Position numbers and translations under genes: made by a program. DNA of 64,000 bases from Phorcus lineatus (Eukaryota; Mollusca; Gastropoda; Trochida; Trochidae): contig OV121085.1 of assembly GCA_921293015.1 (NCBI GenBank), positions 17,323,731 to 17,387,730 of the forward strand. Direction: 5' to 3'. Within the stretch, counting starts at the first letter, position 1. Every line of letters begins with the position of its first letter. The notes below the pieces were generated by a model. The model had not been told where the DNA came from. It saw only the letters and a list, made by a program, of their open reading frames with translations, and did not search any database. This document shows, one piece after another, positions 12,592-25,111 of this stretch.

Positions 12592-13690
12592 ATTTTGTTA
12601 TCTTGATCTGTTACAAACATAAAGATTTATATCAAAAACTCTTTAATCAATTTGAAGTTTATTGTAACCTTTCTGAGACTACAGAGAACAGATTTCAGAA
12701 TGTTCTGAAGATAAATGCTCTTGAAACATGACAATAGATGTTGATACAAAAGGACTTCATGATTTTTACAAATTATGCCGGCTCATCCATAGTCATGGAG
12801 AAATCACCATTGTAATTCGGTTTGCTAATAAGACAGTCGCTACAACTAGCCATTAGACTCCAAGATCGTGTTAATGCCATTTATTTCCGATATTAAGAAA
12901 ACATGAAATGGATCTCAAAGGCATTGTTAGTCATTAGTGGTTAGACATTTAGTAGGTGAATCTGAATATCTCGTTATCATATTTAAATACTGCATTCAAA
13001 GTATGAATATTCATGAAAAGACTTTGGATTTAGAACTCAAGATATGGAAAAATATCAGATTCATAAATATATATATATGTTTGAATTTTTGTTTTATTAA
13101 CAACCTTTTGAAACATCATATCCCTTCTGCTGAAAACAATTTGGGAAAGGCAGGGCTTGATTCTAATTAACTGATTTCAGGGGCTTACTTTGCAGAAAAA
13201 GGAAAACCATAACATCCAGAATTAAATGAAAACATCAAATAAGTGCTTTCCATCAGACCAATCCTTAATTAGCAATGGAACACAATTTTGGGCAACTTAG
13301 TTGATCAAATTGATAGTTTTTATGCCTATAGCAAAGGCAAGCTGTCATTAAGGTTTAAGAATGTCTTTTGACAAGAAAACAAATAAAAATTCTTTATATT
13401 GTTTGAACAATTCTGTCCAAATATTTTTCCTAATGAAAAGCTTTCAAAGTAAAGACATTGCTTCTTTGGGGATTTCATAACAAGATGAAATTGTTCGATA
13501 GCAGAGAGCATTTGTCTTTATGGTCCATCAGACATTTGATCCAAAATACATTTCAATTACTCACGGATTATATAAAACCTAAAAACTCTTGGATTAAATA
13601 AATTTTGAACGATGTAGTATGATGGCCATGTTTCAGATTTTCTTTGCTAATGCAAGATAGTTTTATTCAATAAAGGTAGACATCTTGCAC
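12592..13690. repeat. Right copy of a segmental duplication (partner 1-815)
   Basis: Direct-orientation homologue of the left window edge. The homology begins near 12592 (aligned with base 1) and fades near 13690. About 240 bases at roughly 12966-13210 have no counterpart on the left, so there was either an insertion here or a deletion there. The copies differ at many positions, so the duplication is not recent. No coding potential is seen. Confidence 0.75.
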
Positions 13691-14690
13691 ATTATGACTA
13701 ATGTGTTTTATTCTGCCGTATGTTGGTTCTGATTTCAAATTAAGGAAAATTCTGCATGGTAGACTACATTGTTAAGGAAAGTGATAATTTTATCTAATAT
13801 TGAAATGATGAATCAGATAAAGCATATATTTTGGATAAAAATATGTTAGAAAACTTTAAGTTTTGCATTGATAAAATTGAAAAGATACGCGAGCCTTTGC
13901 AAAAACTAAAACTGGGACAAATTAGATGTATCTTCTGAAATGAAATCCTTCTTAAACATTAAGGACTGAATTATTATTATCGGATTAAGATTAGAAAGAA
14001 TATACATTTATATTTGTATTTGTACTGTAGGTAAGTTTGCAACAGGCATTCATTTGCATATGGGTTACAAAGGTGACAGAATTTCTGCCAATCGACATTT
14101 GTTAGCTTTAGAAGGTTGTCTTGGCTTAAATGCTTAACTCAAAAGTTCAACGCTATGTCTATCCAATCTGCGCACAATATTGAGTTATTAGCAGGGAAAA
14201 AAATTTAAAATAAAAGATTTAAAAATGATAAAAACAAAACTGTAAAAGCACAGAAATCGAGATTTATCTAACAATTTCAATAATAACATCACTATTTATA
14301 AGAGGAAATACTACAATAAAAATACCTAAAAAAACATTTTAAACCATTTTAATTTCAACTATTTCAATAAAAAAATAACAAATTTATTATCAATTCATTT
14401 TGATTACATCATCAGAATGACAACATCATGTTAAAGGTGAAATTAAATGAATTTTTCTGTTTGAAATTGTAACTATTCATTTATGGGATGGGGACAATAT
14501 CTTAAATCACTCAAGTTGTAAGTTTTCAAAATTACTACCTTAACTTAATATAATTAAAACTATTTACATAAGTAAACTTACAAAGGAAGTTAAGCAACAT
14601 GAATTTAAATCATTTTAAATTTAATTTTAAGAAATTTTACCATACCTTTAAAATCAACTACAACCAAAGTCAAAGGACATCAATTAAGAA
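13691..14690. other. AT-rich stretch, nothing assigned
   Basis: No gene, RNA or element can be supported; only A/T-rich low-complexity text. Confidence 0.4.
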
Positions 14691-15061
14691 TACCGTATTC
14701 GACGTGATAAGCGCCTGGGGCGCTTAAAAAATTGGTAAAAGGGGGCGCTAATTAAAACGATAAAAATTGTCCTCAAGTTTAGTCTTGAAAGTGTTTTCTT
14801 ACGATACACATGTCTTTGAAATATGGTTTTGTAACTTTTATCATTTTGATGGTGGCTGGGGGGTCTAAAAATCCCCTGTATTCTTCACTTTAGTGGAAGT
14901 AAAAGACTTATTGCAAGACTGAAAAACCTTCTTCAATGAATCAGCATGCAAGGTAAGCAATGTTGAGAGTTGGGCGCTAAACAGGACGCATATTGTTCAG
15001 TCAAAAACGTGGTGGGTGGGCGCTTATAGGGGAGTGGGCGGTTATTAAGTCGAATACGGTA
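14691..15061. mobile_element. TA-flanked MITE, family A copy 1 (371 bp)
   Basis: Begins TA-CCGTATTCGAC and ends GTCGAATACGG-TA, a perfect 11-bp terminal inverted repeat plus a TA duplication. Homology between the ends continues less perfectly for another dozen bases. A second copy lies at 46554-46919 with nearly the same interior, including a shared block CTCAAGTTTAGTCTTGAAAG. A TA duplication and short inverted ends are typical of non-autonomous Tc1/mariner-superfamily elements. This copy has an 11-base block (CCTGGGGCGCT) near the left end that copy 2 lacks. There is no ORF. Confidence 0.85.
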
Positions 15062-15099
15062 TTCATACTTCAATACTTCTAAAAATAACTCTACCATAC

Positions 15100-15235
15100 C
15101 TTAACGAGATTGCATTTTTGAATGTCAAGTGTCAAGGCAAGTTACGCCATCTTTTCTCTCCCAACTACAAAGAGAGTGGAACTGATACCCGTGGCACTAT
15201 ATCAGCCCCGGACATTTACAAGTTAGCACTGCACT
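15100..15235 (-). promoter_or_regulatory. Candidate non-coding first exon, minus strand
   Basis: A locally GC-richer island ends, on the minus strand, at AAG|GTATGG (exon end 15100), a fair splice donor. Inside it AAGATGGCG (ATG at 15150-15148) looks like a start context, but the next codon is TAA, so the exon would be non-coding or carry a two-codon minimal ORF. It lies 3.6 kb upstream of the GT92 acceptor at 11525 and could be that gene's first exon. This is inference; the upstream boundary is arbitrary. Confidence 0.25.
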
Positions 15236-15838
15236 TTGCTGCCTGTCAGTTTTACCTGTAAATTGCAGGCCGTTAGCCACACCTGTAATTTAATACTGTA
15301 TGTATGGGTCCCTAGCGTGTTGGTTATATTGACAATATCCTTTTTCAACTTGTGGCACACTAAGCTTAATTGGATTCCTGTATTTGAATACTTAGCCTAC
15401 ATTTCAATTGATATCTGTTTTTAGTCATTCATGTTTAATGATTCTTATCATAAGAGACAGGTGCAATAATATCACTTTGCATATACCATGCACTAACTGT
15501 ATTGAATTAATGTCTGTTTTTGCTTTTAATTAAATTATTTGGAAATTTTGTTGGATGATATGCCAGAAAGGTTTCTAAAGATTTCTGATTTATTTATTAA
15601 TTGTGTTATTTAAAAGGATTGCATGTTACATGATATTTTGGTTAAATTGACACTTTAGTAATATAAACAATTAGTGGTGTAGTGATGTTTGCATCATCTA
15701 CTACGCAATAAGAGTGGATCGATACAAAACACATTTAGACAATATATCAGGATAATTATATCGTGTGGGTTCATGATACATCGATGTATGCCACAATTAG
15801 GGCCACAATTCACAGCTCTACAAAGAGTTTATAAATAG

Positions 15839-15965
15839 AGATTATTACCTGAGGAAGTGTGTCATATGACTTTTATGAAACGAGTGTGAAATCTTGAATT
15901 ACCCGAGCGAGAGCGATTTTTGCAAAATTCATATGACACACTTCTGAGTGTAATAATTTCTTTAT
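15839..15965. repeat. Imperfect inverted repeat around a ~70-bp spacer
   Basis: ATTATTACCTGAGGAAGTGT at the left is answered by an approximate reverse complement at the right (ACACTTCTGAGTGTAATAAT), sharing the inner block TGTGTCATATGA. The spacer includes CCGAGCGAGAGCGA. It may be a remnant of a foldback MITE. Confidence 0.5.
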
Positions 15966-16039
15966 ACTGATTATGTTCCTTCTAAAACGCATTGAAATAT
16001 TTAGAAAATGATCTCCTTCCCTTGCGACGGCCCGCTACA

Positions 16040-16072
16040 GTGACGTCATGAACTATGGATTCATGACGTCAC
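16040..16072. promoter_or_regulatory. Paired CRE sites in a 13-bp perfect inverted repeat
   Basis: GTGACGTCATGAA (16040-16052) and its exact reverse complement (16060-16072) are separated by 7 bases. Each arm contains a full palindromic CRE (TGACGTCA), the binding site known for CREB/ATF-type bZIP factors. Function here is not shown; the sequence may belong to the repeat just upstream. Confidence 0.5.
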
Positions 16073-16073
16073 A

Positions 16074-19000
16074 GACGATGAAATAAAGACTCGCACTGAA
16101 ACTTGTTGCTATGCAAAAGTATTATGTGCACATGTGCTCATATTGAAAATATGTCACTGCTTATGATGAACCATATCGGTAATAAAACGTTATAAACTCT
16201 GCTGGAGGCTTAAGAGGACTGGGTTTTTTTTACTTAGATAATCAGTGCTCTAATCTTTATTTCTTTTATTGAACGAAAACACATTTCAACAATGTTGAAA
16301 TGACAGGTTCTTGTTAGCTTCCTTGAGGCATTCACTGAGAATTAAATTTCAATTTAGATTACTGCCTGATTACCAGTCTTCCTGACTTGGCAAACAAAAA
16401 TTAAAATAGTAAAAATCACATCTGTAAGAATAGTTTGTCATGTGTTTGCAAAGTTATATGAAATTGAATTTTGAAACATCATTGGTTTTTATAGTTAATC
16501 ATTTATTTGGAATTTCTTATTTTTTCTATTTTGCATATGTAAGTTTAAATTCTTTCTTCCAACAACCTCATGCAAAAAATCTTTCATATGATAATATCCA
16601 TTGCGGCGATTACAATGACACTTAAGCTGCTTGCACATACATTATGTTTAATAGTGTCAATTATTATATGTATAGTGAAACATGAGAAGTGACATATAAG
16701 TATATATATATATATATATAATCATACTGTACATGATGATTCAGTGAATTAAGTTTAATGGAGATAACGTTACAAACAGATGGATGAATAAAAACATAAC
16801 ACTCAAGTCATGTGATTGTACTTTATACATAATGCTATGATCGATAAAGCTAATCTCTCAGTTATCGGTTTGAAAATATGGAGGCTATAGAATTTGAGGT
16901 AATTACAGCAATTAGCAGAGATAAATATTGTAGTGAGGGTAAATTTGAACAGTCTGACTGGCTAAGCCATGAAGCTGTTTACCAGGAGGCAGCCGTCAGA
17001 GGACTTGGTGCCATTTGTTGTCAACAAAGCTAGTTGTTTGACAAATAGCATATGCAGCTCGGGCAAGAGCTGCGTGAGTATGAGCTGGCCACAACTACCT
17101 TTAAGCCTGCTGCTAAGTCTTCAGCAAATATTAAACTTGCGTGGCCTTTGACTCTACATTAGCTTCAAAATAAGACAGATTCTTGCTCTAGTTTTGACAT
17201 AATTAGGTATTTAGGTGGAATTTAGCGACTAGTAAAAAAGATGTGTTTGTCATATATCAACAAGGTGGGAGAAAAAGTAAATAATTGCATCTGACTTACC
17301 AGATAGATGGTAGACACAACTCTCAAAGGTAAATTTTGTCAAAAATTAACACATATAGAATTTTAATATAAATTTTGTCAAAAATTAACACATATAAAAT
17401 CTGATTTCATTCAATAAAGTTAATTTTAGCTCTAAAATTATATGTTTAGTCCATTTATACACCTCAAATTAATGAATGCAAATAATGAACCATTAAACTT
17501 TTTAAAATGTAAATATTTGTATTACATTAACAGAAGTCAAGCTTTTCCATCTTCCGTGATGAAATAAAAAAAAATTCTCATTATCCTTTCAGATTTGTTA
17601 AGAATCATACATCTTCAATATTGGTTGCCATCGGATAAATTCTAGATAACACAAAAGCTATACAAAACACACTCATGTACACAACAGACGACTAAGTAGG
17701 GAACTCATTGTTCTCCAATATTGATTATTTTAAAGATAATCTTTAAAATACTAAGTGCTTTATCATGATATCTTGTTTGCTTACACTTCGTGCAAGTTTA
17801 CCATACATGCTACTCTAAATCTTGCTCAAGGTGAATATACTTCCTCAAAAGAAAAATATTTAACAGTTGATATCTGAATGAAAACCAAATTTTAATGAAA
17901 GTAAACAGCCTTGTACATGACCTGAAGCATATCATCACTTCAACATGTCATTTTGACTGAATTTACATAATTACTTACATATGACATATGCTGTACATCA
18001 TCAAGTTTCTGAGCACAAATAATTACTTGAACCTACCATTTTACTGAACCTATTAGTACTGAAATGTTATTTCCGCAACAAAAGGAGCTACTCTATTCTC
18101 AATACACAGAGAAACTCAAGGCTTAAAACCCGATGCTAACCTCTGTTGTAAGCACTGTTGAGCACTTCCTGGTTAAAATGTAGCATGATTGAGTGCAATC
18201 AAATTAAGTTGTGAATCAGCGACACCTTTTCAAAAGTAATCATTTGAAAAACCTCATTTATTTCCTTATGCTTATTTGGTTACTAGAACTCATTGAACTA
18301 TTTACTTTGTTTTCCTCTAGAAAGAAAAGGATGGTGTAATATTGTGACAGAATCATGGCTTAGGCCTTGGTGACAGCAGGAACACTTTCCATGCAAGACA
18401 TGTTTTCATTAGATCTAAATTGCAGATAGTTTGTTCTTTTCAAATATGCTGGAAAACAGAAAAGTTCTTGAATGACACTTTTTAAATAACTTCTGCACGG
18501 TCAATGCAAGTGCATATATCGCATGATAAAAGGTCAGGATTATATAGTCAGTTAAGCTATTGTCTGTTTCAGCAGAAATGTCATGCTTCTGTTAATCCTC
18601 TCATGTTTTGCTATTTTACCTGTAATTTTTCACCTGTTACATGTATCTGATGGTGTGAAATTGATGACAGGAAAGATAAGGGTAGAAGTTTGTCAACTCG
18701 ACATTTGTGATATAATGTTTAACATTTTTAATTCAAAATGGAGGATAAACATTGAATTTGTCAAATTTCCTAATTTTTGTGTTACGCAATCTTTGTGAAT
18801 ACTGTATATTTGAATATAATCATCATATTTTTATGCAACAAGGAAGCACCTGTCACCCAGTGACATTGTTATAAATTTATATAAGTCAGGGCTGAGTACT
18901 GATAACCTTTGACAAATATAAACAAGTTGTTTTGATCTACTCAGTGAAAATATTGAAGGTCTTCTCGTCAGGACTGTTAGCAGTTGGCAATGATATCTTA

Positions 19001-19821
19001 AAATTTGTATTACACATAGGTCATTTAGTATCCTCTCTGTATGAATTGGAAGCAAAACTGTGTCTATGAGTAATAGCAGCACTATATGAATATCATGGAA
19101 TTATCAAAAGGGTAAAATCTTTTTCGTAACAATGACATTAAAGTACAATAAAGCATATATAAAAGTCAAGATGAAAAAGATTTATGAATTTTTATCATTA
19201 CAAACTTTTTCCATCTCAATAAGAATTTGTAGTTTGCTTTTTAATTAAAATATTTCTAAATGTTATGTCACGCTACTACCAAATCAATATCTTAAACTAT
19301 GAAATAAGATGATAGCCGAAAATATAATTTTGATAACTCTTATCTTACAATTTTTATTTTACACCAGGAAATGTAGTTTAATGATCAGAATAACAATTTT
19401 AAATCAATATTAATTCAATATTCAAATTTAATAGAAATCAACATTTGTGTGACCTAATTATCCGAAAATGATTTGGTAACTTTTATTTACTACTAACAAT
19501 TATTTATCATCATTACAACTTATCCTAAAGCAAACTTTGATACATTTTATGATTTGGGTCAGGTGAAATACTTTAATCAATATTTTTTCTGACCGACTAT
19601 CTAAACATTTGATTATTTATGGTTTACAAGAGACTAATTCTGTGCCTGATAAGAAACTGCCTGATCAAACTGAAAGCTTTCCCATTCTCATAATGAAGTA
19701 ACAACACCTGGGCTTTATACAGCTAGATTGCTTCTTATAGTTAAGGTACATATTGATTCTTTATATGAAGGCTTATATAATTACCTAGGAAATTATGCTC
19801 TGCCATGGCAAATATATCCTT
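16074..19821. other. Stretch with simple repeats only
   Basis: Holds a (TA)n run near 16701-16720 and a 39-bp tandem duplication at about 17331-17398. A block at about 18185-18245 is homologous, in inverse orientation, to 33890-33960, marking a dispersed repeat. Short open frames here have no splice or family support. Confidence 0.4.
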
Positions 19822-20012
19822 AAAAAATAAAATACAATTTTGAAAACATTTTGAGATTTTACCATGAAAATAAAATTTTGAAACCATTTTGAGAGTCTTA
19901 ACATTAAATGAAATTTTGAAAACATTTTGAGAATCTTAATATTAAATGAAATTTTGAAACCATTTTGAGAAACTTAACATTATATAAAATCTTGAAAAGA
20001 TATTGAGAATCT
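19822..20012. repeat. Tandem repeat, 38-bp period, five copies
   Basis: The core TTTTGAAAACATTTTGAGA recurs with its first G at 19842, 19880, 19918, 19956 and 19994, an exact 38-bp spacing. Units differ by several substitutions; the last is the most diverged. Confidence 0.85.
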
Positions 20013-22316
20013 TACAAGTTAACATTTATTAAGATTGTCTATGTAAAGTAATCATTGCTAAGATACGACAAGAAAGCCTTAAGAGAAAACAGGTAAAGAT
20101 AAAACAAAATTCTTAGGTATACAGGGTGACCTAGTATATATATTGGAATTGTTGTTTTCGCCTAAAGGTGACTTTATCAAAAATATATGAAGCAGTTTTT
20201 TTCAAAAGGTCAGTGAAGATTTAGATTTCTATTGTTCTTTTATCCCAGCTTGTACGAACAAACATGAAATGAATATCTAATGTGTACATATTGGTATTTT
20301 AATTTTGATAAATATTCATAAACCTGCAAGGAAAAAAATTGATTTTGCCTTAAGTCAATTTTGTAACAAAATTACACATTTAGGATAACTATCTTAAATA
20401 AATGTATTGCCAAAAGGAAAAGTTTTCAAAATTCGAATGTACTCAACACATGTTTTAGGACAATTTAGTTAAAAGTACCCTCAGGATGATGACATTGATA
20501 TGGTAATTACTCATTACAAGATATGAAAAACACGTGCATGAAACATATCAAGAGAATACTGGCAGTCAAACTAACCTTCATCTCAAAATCCAAATTAAAA
20601 GGTTCATCAAACCTTATTCATATCTTCTTTGAAATTGGCAAATTCTAGGCAAAGAAAAACACCAAATTAAAATTTTTTGCCTGTCCTGCAATGGAATAAC
20701 CTTGAAAAGATCTAAAACTGAACTCAACAACTTTGATGATGACAAAAACTATGCTTTAAATCAATTAAGGTTGCATTTCTTCATAATATTTTAGACAGGT
20801 TTCCTCTTTCATTGCTTGTGTTAGGATCTTTTGTCTTTGGAGCTGACTCTAGGGATATAGATTTTTACATAAAGAGGAACTGTAATGGCATCCTTGAAGT
20901 ACCAGTGACATTATCTTTGAGATCATAATGGTCCTACATACACAAGGGTATATACATATGAAGACGAGAGTATCAGGTTAGAAATAGCAAGATTTGACAC
21001 ACAAAAGTAATTTCTTGTTTTTTAGGTTTTTCAAAATAAATTTCTTATGGCATGACAAAATGCAAAAACTCACAACAAATGTAAATGAAACTTTGCCTTT
21101 AAGTTTGAAAGTTACAGTATAAACTTATTTAAAAACAATTTTTTTTAAAAATACTGTCGGTTATAATTTCATCAATGTTTTTAAAGGATCAGGACTCAAT
21201 GGAGGATTATTTTTAGAAAAAAATTTCAAAATTAAGGTCAGAAAATTTTACATTAATTTCTTTTACTCAAAGATACTAACCCTACACCAATATTTTGTAA
21301 ATACAAACAATTAACAGACAATGCATAATTTTCTATATAAACTATTTGCATTAAAATTTTTCACATAAGTTATTCTGAAAATATGTAAGTATTCACTTTA
21401 TAGAAATTATTTATCAAGACCGGAAGGAGTCAACCACTTAGGAATAGCAGGAATAACAATATCAGCAATAGTCAAAATTTCATATTAAATTTTATAACCA
21501 AAAATTGGTTTTGGAAAGGTTTGATAATTGCGAAAGCAATCCTCTTTAGTTGTTTATAAGAAAACAATAAAGGTAACCATTTCCTAGCTGAGACATTTCA
21601 ACAATAAATATTTCACATATTGTGCACATCCTATTCTTACCATTGTTGATATTCCTTTTTAGTGACTTCTTAAACATTTTTTATAATTGGTTGCAGGTTT
21701 AATTCATAGAATAATAAGTAATTAATTGAGTCAAGAGAAAGCATAAATCCTCACATATTCTAAAATAGTTAATATGAGTGTAATTTGACATGCGCTATAA
21801 AACCTTTAAGTATAAACAATCTCATGAAAAAAACTATGTGTGTTTCTTCAAAATGAATTAATGCTTATGAATGGTGAAAAAATTAAAATTTAACCATATT
21901 TTACAGAGAAATCAATCTTAAATTATTAAATAAGGACGCAAATGTCTTTGTCCAAATTGACAGTCAACATGTGTCATTGAAAGTAAGATATTTCATATGA
22001 AAGTTAAAAGAAATAAAATTGGACACATGAATGATGCAGAAAAACAATTAAATAATGCAAATGAACATATACTTTCCAATGAAACTGCAGATGTCCTATG
22101 AAGGGAAGGAGAAGTAAAAGTGTCAAACATTAATGATGAAAAGTCAGTTATGCAAATGAACATAAAATTTATATAAATGTATATAGTAATTGTACACATG
22201 TATATATCAATGACACATTAATCACAATGACATAAACATACATATATTTGAATAACCTGACAATGATATGTATCTACATGACTTCCTTGTTGAAGTGAAT
22301 ATAAAAAAACAGAAAT
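20013..22316. other. AT-rich stretch, nothing assigned
   Basis: No gene, RNA or bounded element is supported. Confidence 0.4.
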
Positions 22317-22721
22317 CCAGAGAGAGAGAGAAAGAGAGAGCGAGAAATGAGAGAAACGAGAGACAGACAGACAGAGACAGACAGACAAACAGACAGAGAC
22401 AGACAGACAAACAGACAGAGACAAACAGACAGAGACAGACAAACAGACAGAGACAGACAGACAGACAGACACAGAGAGAGACAGTGAGAGTGAGACAGAA
22501 AGAGAGACACTGAGACAGAGAAAGAAAAAGAGACTGTGCAACACAGAAAGAGACAGAGACACACACAGAGAGACACACAGAGACAGAGAAAGACAGAGAG
22601 TGAGACATTGAGACAGAGAAAGACACAGAGAGACACACACAGTCAACACAGAAAGAGACAGAGAGACACACACAGTGAGACACACAAAGAGACAGAGAGA
22701 CACACACAGAGACAGAGAGCA
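22317..22721. repeat. Compound microsatellite (AGAGACAGAC/ACACAGAG)n
   Basis: About 400 bases of almost pure purine-rich simple repeat on the plus strand, changing from AG to ACAG and then to CACAGAGA types. Because stop codons are rare in such text, long Ser/Leu/Val/Cys-rich or Arg/Gln/Thr-rich frames open on both strands; these are artefacts of composition. Confidence 0.95.
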
Positions 22722-23204
22722 TTTCATTTTCAGACAATCAGTTTAACTTTTCTTGGTCAACAATGAAGTTTGCCTACAGTTAAACAGAACATGATATGGT
22801 AGAAAGATTAATGTTTCAACTAATCCTTCCAGAAAAAAAAGGAAACTGTATTTTCATTTTTTAAAACTATATTCAGTTGACAAATTAAAGTCATGAACGA
22901 ATGTAATTGCTTTAATTTTAATTTCATTTCAAATTCCCTAATGCATTTCTCATAAAATAACATTTAACATTATCTCTATCAACATTTCTCTCATTTGTGG
23001 TGTAGGTCAATCGTATCTGGTGATCAAAGAAATTTATACCTTCATTTCCCTAAGGGCATTTTGTTACACTTGCCATTTACATTTTCAGAATGTTAATTTG
23101 TACTGATACAAAATTTGAAATTTAATGACAGCAATTACTGAATCAGTTGTAAAATGCCAATTGTCATGGTAAGAAGAGAATACCTGTAACAGAAAGTTTA
23201 TGCC

Positions 23205-23905
23205 AATCTTCTATTTATGTTTGGAAGTCCTTGATACAAACAATAGGGATCGATGCATGAACTTGATGATAATACATCGTCCTTGTAAGTCAATCTCATT
23301 TAAATCAGTTGAAACTATCTCTCATATCTTGTTATTTTTCTGATCTGAGTATTAGAAAAATTCCTTTATCACTATAAAATGCAAATCAGCATGGAGATTC
23401 CCATTTGCTGACTCAGATAGTTTAGAGCTTCCTCCAGTTCATATTTGGAACTCATTACAAGAGACAACAGGCAGGGTTACAAAGTGATACATAAACATAT
23501 TGATAATACACCATACTGGGATCTCAATCTCATTTAAGTCGGAACATCCTCAAATTCATATTTGGAACTCCTTGATAGAGCCAACAGGCAGGGTTACAAA
23601 GTGAAATATGAACATATTGATAATACATCTTTCTTGGATCTCAATCTCATTTAAGTCGGAACATCCTCAAATTCATATTTGGAACTCCTTGATAGAGCCA
23701 ACAGGCAGGGTTACAAAGTGATACATAAACATATTGATAATACACCATACTGGGATCTCAATCTCATTTAAGTCGGAACATCCTCAAATTCATATTTGGA
23801 ACTCCTTGATAGAGCCAACATGCAGGGTTACAAAGTGATAGATGAACATATAATTCATCATTCTGGGATCTCAATCTCATTTAAGTCAGATGAAACCTCG
23901 GACCT
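23205..23905. repeat. Tandem repeat, 117-bp period
   Basis: TTCATATTTGGAACTC recurs at 23438, 23555, 23672 and 23789, exactly 117 bases apart. The middle units also share GGCAGGGTTACAAAGTGA and CTCAATCTCATTTAAGTC almost without change. A more diverged unit precedes them near 23209-23330. The regular unit length with low divergence indicates recent array growth. Confidence 0.9.
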
Positions 23906-24986
23906 TACAACTTTTGTAAAAAAAGGGGTCATGTCAATTCAGTGACTTTGACTGGGAAGTAGGAATATTTGACTGTATACGGAAGGAGAGACAGTGAGTT
24001 CATAATTGCATTCACATCATTCACAGTAACTAAAACTTCTGCTTGTATTGTACCTCAACTCTGAGCATTGCCTGCTCAAATCACTACACATAATGTTACC
24101 CAAGTGAGCAGAATGTTACATGTGGCCCTGTACATAGCTCAACTGACAGCAATCAATGAAGTTCAGCAACATTTTGTGGCTACATGCAGGGGTGGGTAAC
24201 CTGATTCATTGCTGGTAAAACTGACAGTTTGAAACGTGTTTCCCTGACCAAACTGAAATATGAGCCAGGAAGTCTTTGGAAGACTTTATCAAATATGTGC
24301 CCTTGTTAACCCAGCAGTACAATTGGGTATCTAGCGAATGTGATCTTCAAGGGCTGTAATTAGCACCTTGGTTTAGACCTGGGTAACAATGAAATAATTG
24401 TGCCTCGAGTATGCATTCTGTGTAGATACATGTGCCATTTCTGAGTACCCAAATTGTCATTATTATCAACAGTCCAACATTGCATTTTTTTCATTTTCAA
24501 CACACTTGGTTTATACAACCTTTCAGCAATTTGAGTCACTTTTAATGTTGGCTGCAACACTGCCTTCAGTTCCTAACAGGGTTCCCAATTGCAATAAAGT
24601 GTAAAGTTGGGAATGAAATAACATTTTGTTTTCAGCCACTTTCTTAATTATGAAAATGTTTCATAAAGTATGTCTCTCCTTGGGATTGAGAATGAAGTCT
24701 TCAAAATCTTAAATCTGACAAAACAGTAAGCTGCATGTCCTTATCGTTGATGTACTATACTGACTGATCTATGCTCAGGAACAAATGATACTCCAGCATT
24801 CTCCTACAGATAGTTTTCACAATCCTCTTGATAGCAAAACAATTGCTTTAGACAAACAGACTCATGCGTCAATTGACTGATTGGATAAATAATCAAACCT
24901 TGATTATCCTGACCCCTTATCCCTTTACCCTATATCTAGAAACCATTCTCTCTGCAAAATTGTAAAGTGAAACCATATCAGTTAAA
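23906..24986. other. Intergenic stretch, nothing assigned
   Basis: Slightly less AT-rich text with a few overlapping short open frames on both strands near 24360-24604. None has splice or homology support. Confidence 0.35.
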
Positions 24987-25111
24987 ACATTCCTTCAAGG
25001 GTGACATAGGGATATATTATTCCCGCAAAAGGTTTTATGCAACAAGCGGATCGAGCTGCATAAAACCTTTGGCGGGAATAAAATATTCCTATGTCACCCT
25101 TGACGGAATGT
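24987..25111. repeat. Long hairpin-forming palindrome (~55-bp arms)
   Basis: ACATTCC...AAGGGTGACATAGG...TTCCCGC...AAGGTTTTATGCA is followed after about 16 bases (including CGGATCGAG) by its near-perfect reverse complement ending GGAATGT. Only a handful of mismatches are seen. CG-containing segments are unusual for this AT-rich area. It may be the core of a larger foldback element: further right, 25180-25320 carries a CACGTG site on each side and inverted CTTTGATTG / CAATCAAAG. Confidence 0.75.

Noticed and set aside
21590..21720. Minus-strand ATG frame reaching a GTAAGA site near 21642
   Set aside because: The frame continues open through the supposed donor and the upstream part has no promoter or acceptor; probably chance.
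22218..22766. Several long overlapping open frames (up to about 170 codons) on both strands
   Set aside because: They lie in an AG/ACAG simple repeat where stops are rare; the peptides are monotonous Ser/Leu/Val/Cys or Arg/Gln/Thr strings.
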